NCBI GenBank assembly: GCA_019635875.1
Contig: JAHBYP010000004.1
Coordinates: forward strand, 202,001 to 266,000
From: Alphaproteobacteria bacterium
GTDB lineage: Bacteria; Pseudomonadota; Alphaproteobacteria; Reyranellales; Reyranellaceae
Direction: 5' to 3'
Length of the DNA: 64,000 bases
Below are positions 1 to 7,543 of the stretch, one piece after another. Each line of letters starts with the position of its first letter. Positions within the stretch are counted from its first letter, which is position 1. The notes under the pieces are model-generated. The model ran no database searches. It saw only the letters and a program-made list of their open reading frames with translations, and was not told the DNA's origin. The position numbers were made by a program, and so were the translations under genes.

Positions 1-283
1 GGCCGACCCAACCAATTGCATACGTACCCATCTCCTTACCGTGTGGCGTGATAATCCTGATATGGCTCGACCACTCGTCAGGCTTGTCCGGTACAGACAT
101 TCGAATGAGTTGGGCCCAGCGTCGGCACAGCGATATCGCAGCATCTTCGGAAAATTCCTCAGGAACGTGCACGTAGAAATTAGGTGTCTCAGGTTCCCAA
201 CCCGCCACGACTCTGACGGGGGCAGCGTCGGCGGCGAGCTCTGTCATCTGAGTGGCGATCGCCATGGTGTCGCGTCGTTTCAT
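1..283 (-). CDS. Putative immunity protein, partial (runs off left edge)
   Basis: I translated this minus-strand frame by hand: it opens with ATG at 283 and stays open for 94 codons to the window edge, so the C-terminus is missing. The product begins MKRRDTMAIATQMTELAADA and later contains the segments NFYVHVPEEFSEDAA and IRIITPHGKEMGTYAIGWVG. It is a small, acidic, cytosolic-looking protein with no signal peptide or membrane segment. An AGAGG lies about 12 bases before the ATG; a second ATG at 265 is an alternative start. It begins about 40 bases after the stop of the nuclease-tipped protein upstream on the same strand and shares that gene's AT-richer tip. I do not recognise the family; the immunity role is inferred only from position next to a toxin tip. 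Confidence 0.7.
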   Translation of the reverse strand, partial: MKRRDTMAIATQMTELAADAAPVRVVAGWEPETPNFYVHVPEEFSEDAAISLCRRWAQLIRMSVPDKPDEWSSHIRIITPHGKEMGTYAIGWVG

Positions 284-323
284 CGCTAGGGCAATCCTCT
301 TTCTTCAGTGTCTCTTAATGGCT

Positions 324-2489
324 CTACTGCCTGTTGTTATTGAGATACTTGAGGTAGGCTCGAATTTCCGGGTGCTCATGAGTCATGATGTAGTCAAGTA
401 ATTCGTTGGCTTCAGCCTCAGTCATACTGTCCGCTTTTATTCCCTTTCTCTTCATCCAATCGTTAACAACCTCGGCTACGACGTCATTATATACTCGATG
501 TTGGGTGTTATAGGTGTGAGACCTCGGCTTCAGGGGGCCGGTGGTGGCGCGCTCAAAGACCTTGAGCGCCCTGTCCGACAGTCCTAGGGATTTATAGACT
601 TCCTTCGGGATGATGTGATGCCCGCCAGGTTTGAAAGGTCGGAAATTGGGGCTTCCCCTGGACGCTTCTCCAATCGTTCGTCCGGCGGCAGTACCTGTAG
701 GAGAGAATGTTGCGGGCGCCTTTTGTGTCGGTGATCGTGGTGATGGACCGGGCTGGGAACTCGATGCTGACGGCGCCTTGGTTGCTGGGGGCGTGGCCGG
801 CTTGGTAGGTGACGACTTCGGCTGGCCAAGGGCTCCGAGTGGAGCAGGAAGCGGAGGTATTGCGGGCTTTTCCCAAGGATCCGGACCGCCACCGCCGGCC
901 GGTGGGCGTGACTGCACCGATGGAAGGGTGGGCCTGCCTGCCTTGTCTCTGTCCCGGTTTTGGACGAGCTGAAGACGCGGAGAGCCCGTTCGAGGATTGG
1001 GTATGTCGTGGAACCCTGCCGTTAGCGGCCGAGCGATCATCTCGGCGATGGCGAGATCGTGGGGGCTCTTCGCGTTGATTCTGCGCCAGGTGTCGATCTC
1101 CTCGACGAGAGCGGCGCGCCAATCGGCGACACTTTCAGCGGGTGTACTGGGCGATAGCAATTTTTCTGCGATTTGTAGGCCTCGCTTGATCGCGTAGACA
1201 TTGTCCACGGTCGCGGAGTCGTTGCGACGGAGGCCGGCTTGCCAGTCGCGGAAGCGTTGCCACTGGGGCAGTGCTAGTTGCGCGACCAGAGGGACGAGAT
1301 CGCGGCGCGCAAAGTCGTACGGCGCTTGTGTCATCTGCGTTGCCAGCAGGTCGACCAGCGCCGCATTCGGGGCGGGCTCAGTGCCGGCGGCGTTGTGGTC
1401 GAGGCGGGTCTCGATCGCCTGGCGGTGGTCGGCGTCGAGCGCCACCCAGTCGCGCACGGGAATCTGCGCGGGGTCGGTCAGGCCGTCCTTCAGCACGCGC
1501 GCCAGCACCTGCTCGGCCAGGGTCCGGGCGCGGGCCTCGTCGGCTGCGGCGACGCTGTGCAGGGTGCGGATGGTGGCGGCGCGCACCGCCGGGTCGACGA
1601 TCGCTTCGGCCTGCCGCAGGCGCCATTGCGATACCGACGGTTCGCCGTCCGGAGGCGTGGCGTTGAGGATTTTCGCGCGGGCCTGCCGGGTATGCTCGCG
1701 CGTTTGCGCTTCGGCGAGCAACGCGTCGAGTGCGGCTCGGTCCTGATCCTCGATGTGCGCGGCGTAGCGGGTGCGCAGGTCCTTTGCACGCCCCGGATCG
1801 CGCTCGACCGCCGCCTCAATCGCCGCCACCAGCGTGTGGCTGGTCTGCCGGCGCAGCGTCGCCTCGGTCAGCGCGGAGTCCCAGTGGTGACGTTCAGCCT
1901 GCTCGTTGACCTCCGCGCGCGTGGTGCCCAGGGCACGGCGTAGCAGGGCGTCGTCGCTCCAGTGCAGACGGGCGTCGGCCTGCATCTGCGCGATGCGCCG
2001 TTCGCCGGCCTCGTCGTACCATCGGATGCGCTCGGCTTCGGTGTGGCGCTCGACCTGGGTGCTGAAGCTCGCCAGCCGGCGTTCGCTGAGGTCCCGCAGC
2101 ATCTGGCGCTGGTCGTCGTCGACCATGGTCGCCATCTCGCGCGCCTGGGCCTCGCGGTAGGCGTCGATGACAGCCGGTGCCTTCGTCAGCGCATCCTGGC
2201 CCTGCAGGTTGAGGTAGCCAGTCTGCGGATCGAACAGCAGCGACTGCTCGGTCTCGCCAAGCCGTGCGTCGGCGCCCTTGACGATCGCCTCGTTGTCGCC
2301 AGCGAGGTGCTCGGACAGCACCGTGGCGACGCCGGCGGCGCCTTCGGCGGCCTGCAGGCCGAATTGCAGCTGAGGTGAGGGGCCGAACTGGCCGGCGATG
2401 GCGTCGATGGCAAGGTAGCCGCCGCCGGGCACGCCCTGCGTGCTCACGCCAAGCGGCTTGTAGGGTGGGATCCAGATTCTGCCGGCCAT
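324..2489 (-). CDS. Polymorphic-toxin-like protein: phage-virion-like body with C-terminal GHH/HNH nuclease domain
   Basis: The 721-residue product has three parts. Residues about 1-510 are highly charged and helical; the stretch LLFDPQTGYLNLQGQDAL near residue 85, followed by long helices, resembles from memory large phage structural or ejection proteins. Residues about 520-620 are proline, serine and threonine rich, like a linker. The last 100 residues hold GGHHIIPKEVYKSLGLSD and HTYNTQHRVYNDVV, the (A/G)HH...H...H pattern of the HNH/endonuclease VII toxin fold, predicted to cut DNA or RNA. The tip is AT-richer than the body, which suggests tip exchange by recombination. A small gene immediately downstream is the likely immunity partner. 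No signal peptide or T6SS/Rhs marker is visible, so delivery is unknown. The nuclease assignment is fairly secure; the phage relationship is inference. Confidence 0.75.
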   Translation of the reverse strand: MAGRIWIPPYKPLGVSTQGVPGGGYLAIDAIAGQFGPSPQLQFGLQAAEGAAGVATVLSEHLAGDNEAIVKGADARLGETEQSLLFDPQTGYLNLQGQDALTKAPAVIDAYREAQAREMATMVDDDQRQMLRDLSERRLASFSTQVERHTEAERIRWYDEAGERRIAQMQADARLHWSDDALLRRALGTTRAEVNEQAERHHWDSALTEATLRRQTSHTLVAAIEAAVERDPGRAKDLRTRYAAHIEDQDRAALDALLAEAQTREHTRQARAKILNATPPDGEPSVSQWRLRQAEAIVDPAVRAATIRTLHSVAAADEARARTLAEQVLARVLKDGLTDPAQIPVRDWVALDADHRQAIETRLDHNAAGTEPAPNAALVDLLATQMTQAPYDFARRDLVPLVAQLALPQWQRFRDWQAGLRRNDSATVDNVYAIKRGLQIAEKLLSPSTPAESVADWRAALVEEIDTWRRINAKSPHDLAIAEMIARPLTAGFHDIPNPRTGSPRLQLVQNRDRDKAGRPTLPSVQSRPPAGGGGPDPWEKPAIPPLPAPLGALGQPKSSPTKPATPPATKAPSASSSQPGPSPRSPTQKAPATFSPTGTAAGRTIGEASRGSPNFRPFKPGGHHIIPKEVYKSLGLSDRALKVFERATTGPLKPRSHTYNTQHRVYNDVVAEVVNDWMKRKGIKADSMTEAEANELLDYIMTHEHPEIRAYLKYLNNNRQ

Positions 2490-2777
2490 GCGCGTTCCGC
2501 TTCTGGGGCACGGCGCGGCGCCGTGGATCGGGCGCGCAGGATTCGCTGTGCCTTCGCGAGCAGGCTATGACGGGGCGCGCGGGAAGCCGATTTAAACCCC
2601 TACGCGTGTCGCCGACGGGGCTTTGGTCCCACGGAGAGAGGCAATATTTCCACCCCTACGCGTGTCGCCGTGGCCGGGCCGGCCCGGTCATGTATCGGGT
2701 GAAGGACATGGCAATGGCATGGCTGGTCGGCCGACTCGGTCATCGGCCGTGGATGTCACTTGGAAGGACCAGGGTCG
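2490..2777. other. Gene-free gap upstream of the toxin gene
   Basis: I see no credible gene in these 288 bases, which lie between the start of the toxin-like gene and the stop of the metallo-hydrolase gene. The stretch carries a 19-base direct repeat (listed separately) and a 14-base perfect palindrome CCGGGCCGGCCCGG at 2674-2687. It should hold the promoter of the toxin-like gene, but no clear -35/-10 pair stood out. Confidence 0.5.
2596..2670. repeat. 19-base direct repeat, two copies
   Basis: ACCCCTACGCGTGTCGCCG occurs at 2596-2614 and again, identical, at 2652-2670, so the copies are offset by 56 bases. The core ACGCGT is itself palindromic. The repeat lies upstream of the toxin-like gene, outside any coding frame. 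It could be a regulator-binding pair, a recombination scar or part of a dispersed repeat. No third copy was noticed in this window. Confidence 0.8.
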
Positions 2778-3494
2778 TCACGCAGCCAGCCGCCTCTCAT
2801 AGTCCTGCGCAAGACCCTCCAGCTGCCCCGCGCAATTGCCGCGGAACGACGGCCCATGCATGATCGCCAGCGTCTTCGGCTTCAGCGCGCCGAGCCGCCG
2901 CAAGGTCGGCGCCGAGTTCGGGCCGACATTGACGAAACCCATCGCGCGCTCGACCTGGATCGCCGGCGACACGACCTCGCTCTCGGTCAGCGCCGGCGCG
3001 GCGCCGACCTGGGTGAAGATGTCGCTGCTGAAGAGGGTGCTGGTGGTCTCCTCGTACATCATGCCGGCTTCCCAGTTGTGTGGCACGTGCGGCGTGTCGA
3101 GGCGGCGCAGGCGCTTGCCGCCGATGTCGAGCACCTCGTCGTCGGCCAGCACGCGCGCCTGGCGATCGCAGACGTCGCCGAGCCAGAGATTCACGCCCAT
3201 GCGGCCGACCGCGGGCTGCGCCTGGGGCGCGGCGGCGAGGAACTGGTCGAGCCCGCCGCATTCGTCAGCCTCGACATGGCTGAAGCCGATCCAGCGCAGC
3301 TTGCCGATATCCGTCACCTTGCCGATCGCTTGGGACACGGCGGGGAAGAGGGCGCGCTGGCCGCAATGGAACAGGAAGGGCTCCTCGCCCATCACGAGGA
3401 ACTGGTTGAAGGTGAAGCCGGTCGGGCCGACCTGCGGCAGGAAGGTCGAGATCCGGTAGATGCCGCTCTCGATCTCGTCGATGGTGGTCTGCAT
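2778..3494 (-). CDS. MBL-fold metallo-hydrolase, flavodiiron (ODP)-like
   Basis: This 238-residue protein has the metallo-beta-lactamase fold in its flavodiiron-like form. The metal-binding motif is SHVEADECGG, giving H73-E75-D77 (HxExD rather than HxHxDH), followed by H136/H139 in DTPHVPHNW, D158 in LFSSDIF and a late His in IMHGPSF. Such domains bind a di-iron or di-zinc site and act as oxygen or NO reductases or as hydrolases; no flavodoxin domain is attached. I chose ATG 3494 because CGGAG sits about 9 bases before it; an upstream in-frame ATG at 3548 lies inside the operator region. It is divergent from a TetR gene, which probably represses it. The exact substrate is unknown. Confidence 0.8.
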   Translation of the reverse strand: MQTTIDEIESGIYRISTFLPQVGPTGFTFNQFLVMGEEPFLFHCGQRALFPAVSQAIGKVTDIGKLRWIGFSHVEADECGGLDQFLAAAPQAQPAVGRMGVNLWLGDVCDRQARVLADDEVLDIGGKRLRRLDTPHVPHNWEAGMMYEETTSTLFSSDIFTQVGAAPALTESEVVSPAIQVERAMGFVNVGPNSAPTLRRLGALKPKTLAIMHGPSFRGNCAGQLEGLAQDYERRLAA

Positions 3495-3523
3495 GGGGCA
3501 ACTCCGCGCTACGGGCTGGTTCG

Positions 3524-3556
3524 CATACCTTCGGTATGTAAAAGACATATGGTATG
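3524..3556. promoter_or_regulatory. Two overlapping-style TetR operator palindromes in a divergent gap
   Basis: The gap between the metallo-hydrolase and the TetR gene holds CATACC-TTC-GGTATG at 3524-3538 and CATA-TGG-TATG at 3546-3556. Both are inverted repeats built on the same CATA/TATG half-sites and are centred about 20 bases apart. Their place between a regulator and a divergent target is typical for autorepressing TetR proteins. The TetR assignment is inference from position. Confidence 0.6.
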
Positions 3557-3566
3557 GTGCCTGTCA

Positions 3567-4172
3567 ATGACCAGGACGAGGCGCGAGGAATATTCCGAGG
3601 CGACGCGGCGGGCGCTGCTGGCGGCGGCGCGCGCGCTGTTCGCCAGGCAGGGGTACTCGGCTACCGGCATCGAGGCCGTGGTGCGCGCGGCGCGGGTGAC
3701 GCGCGGCGCGCTCTATCACCATTTCGAGGACAAGCGCGCGCTGCTCGACGCGCTGGTGGTCGAGCTGCAGGGCGAGGCGAGCGTGAAGGTGCGCGAACGC
3801 GCGCTCAGCAAGCGCTCCCGGTGGGACAGCCTGGAGGCGGGGATCGAGGCCTATCTCGAGGCCTGCCTCGAGCCGGCGTTCCGCCGCATCGTGCTGCAGG
3901 ACGCGCCGGCGGCGCTGGGCATCGCGCGCTGCCGCGAGATCGACTACGCCGAGGCGCTGGGCCCGATGGGCGCGGCGCTGGCGCGGCTCAAGCGTGACGG
4001 CGAGCTGAAGGTCGAGGACACCGGTCTGCTGGCGCGCATGCTGGCGTCGATGACCTGGGAGATCGCCCTGCTGCTGGGCGACGCGGAGGATCCGCAGACC
4101 CTGCGACGCCATGCGCAGCGCATCATCAAGCGCGTGCTGGGCGCGTTTCGCGTTCCACCCCCGTCATCCTGA
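3567..4172 (+). CDS. TetR/AcrR family transcriptional regulator
   Basis: The 201-residue protein starts MTRTRREEYSEATRRALLAA and carries a typical N-terminal TetR helix-turn-helix at residues about 34-53, with VTRGALYHHFEDKRALL as the recognition helix and the conserved YHHF turn. The remaining all-helical domain would bind an effector and mediate dimerisation. I start it at ATG 3567; the frame is open far upstream, but that part is antisense to the metallo-hydrolase. An alternative ATG lies at 3549. There is no strong ribosome-binding site. Its divergent neighbour and the palindromes in the gap suggest that it represses both itself and the metallo-hydrolase. The ligand cannot be told. Confidence 0.9.
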   Translation: MTRTRREEYSEATRRALLAAARALFARQGYSATGIEAVVRAARVTRGALYHHFEDKRALLDALVVELQGEASVKVRERALSKRSRWDSLEAGIEAYLEACLEPAFRRIVLQDAPAALGIARCREIDYAEALGPMGAALARLKRDGELKVEDTGLLARMLASMTWEIALLLGDAEDPQTLRRHAQRIIKRVLGAFRVPPPSS

Positions 4173-4180
4173 CTTTGATC

Positions 4181-4309
4181 TTACCTTCCCCCGGAGGGGG
4201 AAGGTGGCGCGGAGCGACGGATGGGGGATGTCGAAGACGGACTCCGGCGTTCGTCTTCGACATCCCCCATCCGCCCTTCGGGCACCTTCCCCCTCCGGGG
4301 GGAAGGTAA
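4181..4309. repeat. Palindromic repeat family A, copy 1
   Basis: This 129-base imperfect inverted repeat starts TTACCTTCCCCC and ends GGGGGGAAGGTAA. Each end also forms its own hairpin (CTTCCCCC GGAGG GGGAAG type). The left inner arm reads GGTGGCGCGGAGCGACGG and the right one CCGCCCTTCGGGCACC, so the two arms differ in their middle module. It fills the gap between the converging TetR and RND pump genes and could terminate both transcripts. Related copies are at 42625-42750 and 63230-63350. Confidence 0.9.
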
Positions 4310-4331
4310 AGCTGCCGACGACCCCAAAGTG

Positions 4332-7300
4332 TTACTCAGCGGCCAGTGCGGGCACGGCGGCGGGAGCGGGAACAGGGAGGGCCTCCTGCGCCGGCTGCTG
4401 CCGGCGCACCCGGAACCACGCCGCGTACAGCGCCGGCAGGAAGATCAGGGTCAGCGCCGTCGCCACCAGCAGGCCGCCCATCAGCGCGATCGCCATCGGG
4501 CCCCAGAACACCGAGCGCGACAGCGGCACCATCGCAAAGATGGCGGCGGCGGCGGTCAGAAGGATCGGCCGCGAGCGGCGCACCGTCGCCTCGACGATGG
4601 CGTCGTAGGCCGAGCGGCCGGCGCGCATGTCCTGGTCGATCTGGTCGACCAGGATCACCGAGTTGCGCATGATCATGCCCGACAGCGCGATCACGCCCAG
4701 CAGCGAGACGAAGCCGAAGGCGGAGTCGAACACCAGCAGCGCCAGCGACACGCCGATCAGCCCCAGCGGCGCCGTCAGGAACACCAGCGCCAGCTTCGAG
4801 AAGCTCTGCAGCTGCAGCATGAGGAAGCCCAGCATCAGGAACAGCATCAGCGGCATCAGCACGAAGATCGAGCCCTGGCTCTTGGCGCTCTCCTCGCTGT
4901 CGCCGCCGACCTCGATGCGATAGCCCGAGGGCAGCGACGCGCGCAGCGGCGCCAGCGCCTTGTCGATGCGCGCGGTGACGTCGGGACCCTGCACGCCGTC
5001 GGCCACCATGGCGCGCACGGTCATCAGGGTCTCCTTGTTGCGCCGCCACAGGATCGGCTCTTCCAGCTCGTATTTCAGCCGCGCGATCTGGCCCAGCGGC
5101 ACCGGGCCGTTGGCGCCGCGCACGGTGATGCCGTCGAGATTGTCGAGGCCCAGCCGTTCGGGCGCCACGGCGCGCGCCACGACGTCGATCAGCTCGTCGC
5201 CCTCGCGGAACTGCGTCACGGTCGTGCCCGACAGCAGCGTGTGCAGCGCCTGGCTGAGGTCCTGCGGGTTGACGCCCAGCGCGCGCGCCTTGGCGTGATC
5301 GATGTCGAGCCGCACGGTCTTGCTGAGCTCGAACCAGTCGAAGTTGATGTCACGCGTATCGGGGTCGGCCTTGAACACCGCGCGCACGCGCTCGGCGACG
5401 GCGCGGATCTCCTGCGGATCCTGGCCCAGCACGCGAAACATCACGGGATACTGCACCGGCGGACCGTTCTGCAGGCGCTGCACGCGCGCGCGCACCGCCG
5501 GGTAGTCTGTGTTGAACAGCGCCTCGAGCTCGGCGACCAGCCTCTCGCGCTCGGCCAGACCCTTGCTCATCACCACGAACTGGCCGAAGGCGGGGTTCTT
5601 CAGCTCGGGGATGGTCGGCAGGTAGAAGCGCGGCGAGCCGCCGCCGACATAGGCGACGTAGTTCACCACGTTCTCGTTGTGCGACAGCCAGGCCTCCAGC
5701 CGCTTCACCTCGGCCTCGGTCGCGGCATAGGAGGATTGCTCGGCCAGGCGCAGATCGACGATCAGCTCGGGCCGGTTGGCGGTCGGGAAGAACTGCTTCT
5801 GCACGAACTGGAAGGCGAACAGCGAGCCCATGAAGGACGCCACGGTGACGCCGATCACCAGCCAGCGATGGTCGAGGCACCAGGCGACGGCGCGGCGGAA
5901 GGCGCGGTAGAGCGGGCGGTCGTAGGGATCGTGATGGCCGTCGGCGTGCGGCCTGGGCGTCGGCAGCAGGCGGTAGCCGATGAACGGCGTGAAGATCACG
6001 GCGACGAACCACGACACGACCAGCGCGATCGCCGTGACCCAGAAGATGGCGTTGGTGTACTCGCCGGCGCTGGAGCGTGCGAAGCCCACCGGCACGAAGC
6101 CGGCGGCGGTGATCAGGGTGCCCGTCAGCATGGGGAACGCCGTGGAGGAATAGGCGTAGCTCGCCGCCTCCATGCGCGAATGACCCTGCTCGAGCTTCAC
6201 CATCATCATCTCGACGGCGATGATCGCGTCGTCGACCAGCAGGCCGAGCGCGATGATCAGCGCGCCCAGAGAGATGCGGTGGAAGTTGATGCCCATCAGC
6301 TCCATCGCCGTGAAGGTGATGGCCAGCACCAGCGGCACGCACAGCGCCACGACGATGCCGCTGCGCAGGCCGAGGCTGACGAAGCTCACCGCCAGCACGA
6401 TGCCCAGCGCCTCGATCAGGGCGAAGATGAACTCCGAGAAGGAGCGGTCGACCACGTCGGGCTGGAAGGCGACCTTGTGCACGGTGATGCCCACCGGCAG
6501 CTCGTCCTGGATGGCGGCCATCTGCGCGTCGAGCAGCTTGCCCAGCGCCTGCATGTTGCCGCCGGCGGACATCACGATGCCCAGGCCCAGCGCCGGCCTG
6601 CCCATGAAGCGCATGCTGAAGCTGGCGGGATCCTGGTAGCCGCGACGCACCTCGGCGACGTCGGCGATGCGCAGGGTGCGGCCGCCGACATTGACCGGGA
6701 TCTCGCCGATCGCCTGCGCGGTCGCCGGTGCGGCGTCGATGCGCAACGCCACGCGGGAGGAGGGCGTCTCGATCACGCCCGCCGAGGCCATCGCGTTCTG
6801 CTTCTGCAGCGCCTCGAAGAGCTGGCTCATGCTGATGCCCAATGTCGCCAGCCTGACATGCGAGAACTCGAGATGGATGCGCTCGTCCTGGGCGCCGAAG
6901 ATGTCGGCCTTGGCGACGTCGGGCACGCGCAGGAGGCGCAGCCGGATCTTCTTGATCAGCGCCTTCATCTCGGCCGGCGCGTAGCCGTCGCCCTCGAAGG
7001 CCCAGATCACGGCGTAGGTGTCGCCGAACTCGTCGTTGAAGAACGGTCCCAGCACGCCCTGCGGCAGGCTGCCCCGGATGTCGCCGACCTTCTTGCGCAC
7101 CTGGTACCACAGGCCGGCGACTTCCTTCGGCGGCACGCTGTCCTGCAGGTTGACGTAGATCACCGCCTCGCCCGGCCGCGAGTAGGAGGTGACGTTGTAG
7201 ATGTAGGGCAGCTCCTGCAGCTTGGTCTCGATGCGGTCGGTGACCTGCTGCTCCATCTCGCGCGCGGTGGCGCCGGGCCACGCCACCGAGACCACCATCT

Positions 7301-7442
7301 GCTTGATGGTGAAGGGCGGATCCTCGGCGCGGCCGAGATTGAGGAACGACAAGGTGCCGGCGATGCTCAGCACGATCAGCATGAAGAGCGTGAGCGTGCG
7401 GTGCTCCAGCGCCCAGGTGCTGAGGTTGAAGCGGTGCGACAT
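4332..7442 (-). CDS. RND-family efflux transporter permease subunit (AcrB/MexF-like)
   Basis: This 1036-residue inner-membrane pump has the usual RND layout: one N-terminal membrane helix (residues about 15-35), a large periplasmic porter domain, a block of membrane helices containing GALIIALGLLVDDAIIAVEM with the proton-relay pair D404/D405, a second periplasmic domain and a final helix block ending near LIFLPALYAAWF. Length and motifs fit drug/proton antiport of the HAE-like type. It lies directly downstream of its adaptor gene, separated by a family C repeat. The divergent TetR gene beyond the adaptor is the probable repressor. No outer-membrane channel gene is present here, so a TolC-like partner must be encoded elsewhere. 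The substrate is unknown. Confidence 0.93.
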   Translation of the reverse strand: MSHRFNLSTWALEHRTLTLFMLIVLSIAGTLSFLNLGRAEDPPFTIKQMVVSVAWPGATAREMEQQVTDRIETKLQELPYIYNVTSYSRPGEAVIYVNLQDSVPPKEVAGLWYQVRKKVGDIRGSLPQGVLGPFFNDEFGDTYAVIWAFEGDGYAPAEMKALIKKIRLRLLRVPDVAKADIFGAQDERIHLEFSHVRLATLGISMSQLFEALQKQNAMASAGVIETPSSRVALRIDAAPATAQAIGEIPVNVGGRTLRIADVAEVRRGYQDPASFSMRFMGRPALGLGIVMSAGGNMQALGKLLDAQMAAIQDELPVGITVHKVAFQPDVVDRSFSEFIFALIEALGIVLAVSFVSLGLRSGIVVALCVPLVLAITFTAMELMGINFHRISLGALIIALGLLVDDAIIAVEMMMVKLEQGHSRMEAASYAYSSTAFPMLTGTLITAAGFVPVGFARSSAGEYTNAIFWVTAIALVVSWFVAVIFTPFIGYRLLPTPRPHADGHHDPYDRPLYRAFRRAVAWCLDHRWLVIGVTVASFMGSLFAFQFVQKQFFPTANRPELIVDLRLAEQSSYAATEAEVKRLEAWLSHNENVVNYVAYVGGGSPRFYLPTIPELKNPAFGQFVVMSKGLAERERLVAELEALFNTDYPAVRARVQRLQNGPPVQYPVMFRVLGQDPQEIRAVAERVRAVFKADPDTRDINFDWFELSKTVRLDIDHAKARALGVNPQDLSQALHTLLSGTTVTQFREGDELIDVVARAVAPERLGLDNLDGITVRGANGPVPLGQIARLKYELEEPILWRRNKETLMTVRAMVADGVQGPDVTARIDKALAPLRASLPSGYRIEVGGDSEESAKSQGSIFVLMPLMLFLMLGFLMLQLQSFSKLALVFLTAPLGLIGVSLALLVFDSAFGFVSLLGVIALSGMIMRNSVILVDQIDQDMRAGRSAYDAIVEATVRRSRPILLTAAAAIFAMVPLSRSVFWGPMAIALMGGLLVATALTLIFLPALYAAWFRVRRQQPAQEALPVPAPAAVPALAAE

Positions 7443-7459
7443 GGTGGCTGTCCGGAGTT

Positions 7460-7537
7460 GTCGTCCTGAGCGGAGCGAAGGACCTAGGGCTGCGTGCCCG
7501 AGATACCGCTGGATCCTTCGCTGCGCTCAGGATGACG
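7460..7537. repeat. Palindromic repeat family C, copy 1 (diverged)
   Basis: The arms TCGTCCTGAGCGGAGCGAAG and TCCTTCGCTGCGCTCAGGAT form a long hairpin with a loop of about 30 bases. It sits in the 101-base gap between the efflux adaptor and the pump gene, so it lies inside a probable transcript. It is the most diverged of the five C copies. Confidence 0.85.
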
Positions 7538-7543
7538 GGGTGA

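Noticed and set aside
41..289. 82-residue plus-strand frame at the left edge
   Set aside because: It is antisense to a better minus-strand frame (1-283) that has a sensible start and sits right behind the toxin-like gene. The plus-strand product is basic and unlike a real protein.
2760..3566. N-terminal 269-residue extension of the first TetR gene
   Set aside because: The frame is open but antisense to the metallo-hydrolase; the TetR family starts at MTRTRREEYS (3567).
4221..7469. 1082-residue plus-strand open frame
   Set aside because: Exact antisense of the RND pump gene; its product is a His/Arg/Gln-rich shadow typical of high-GC DNA.
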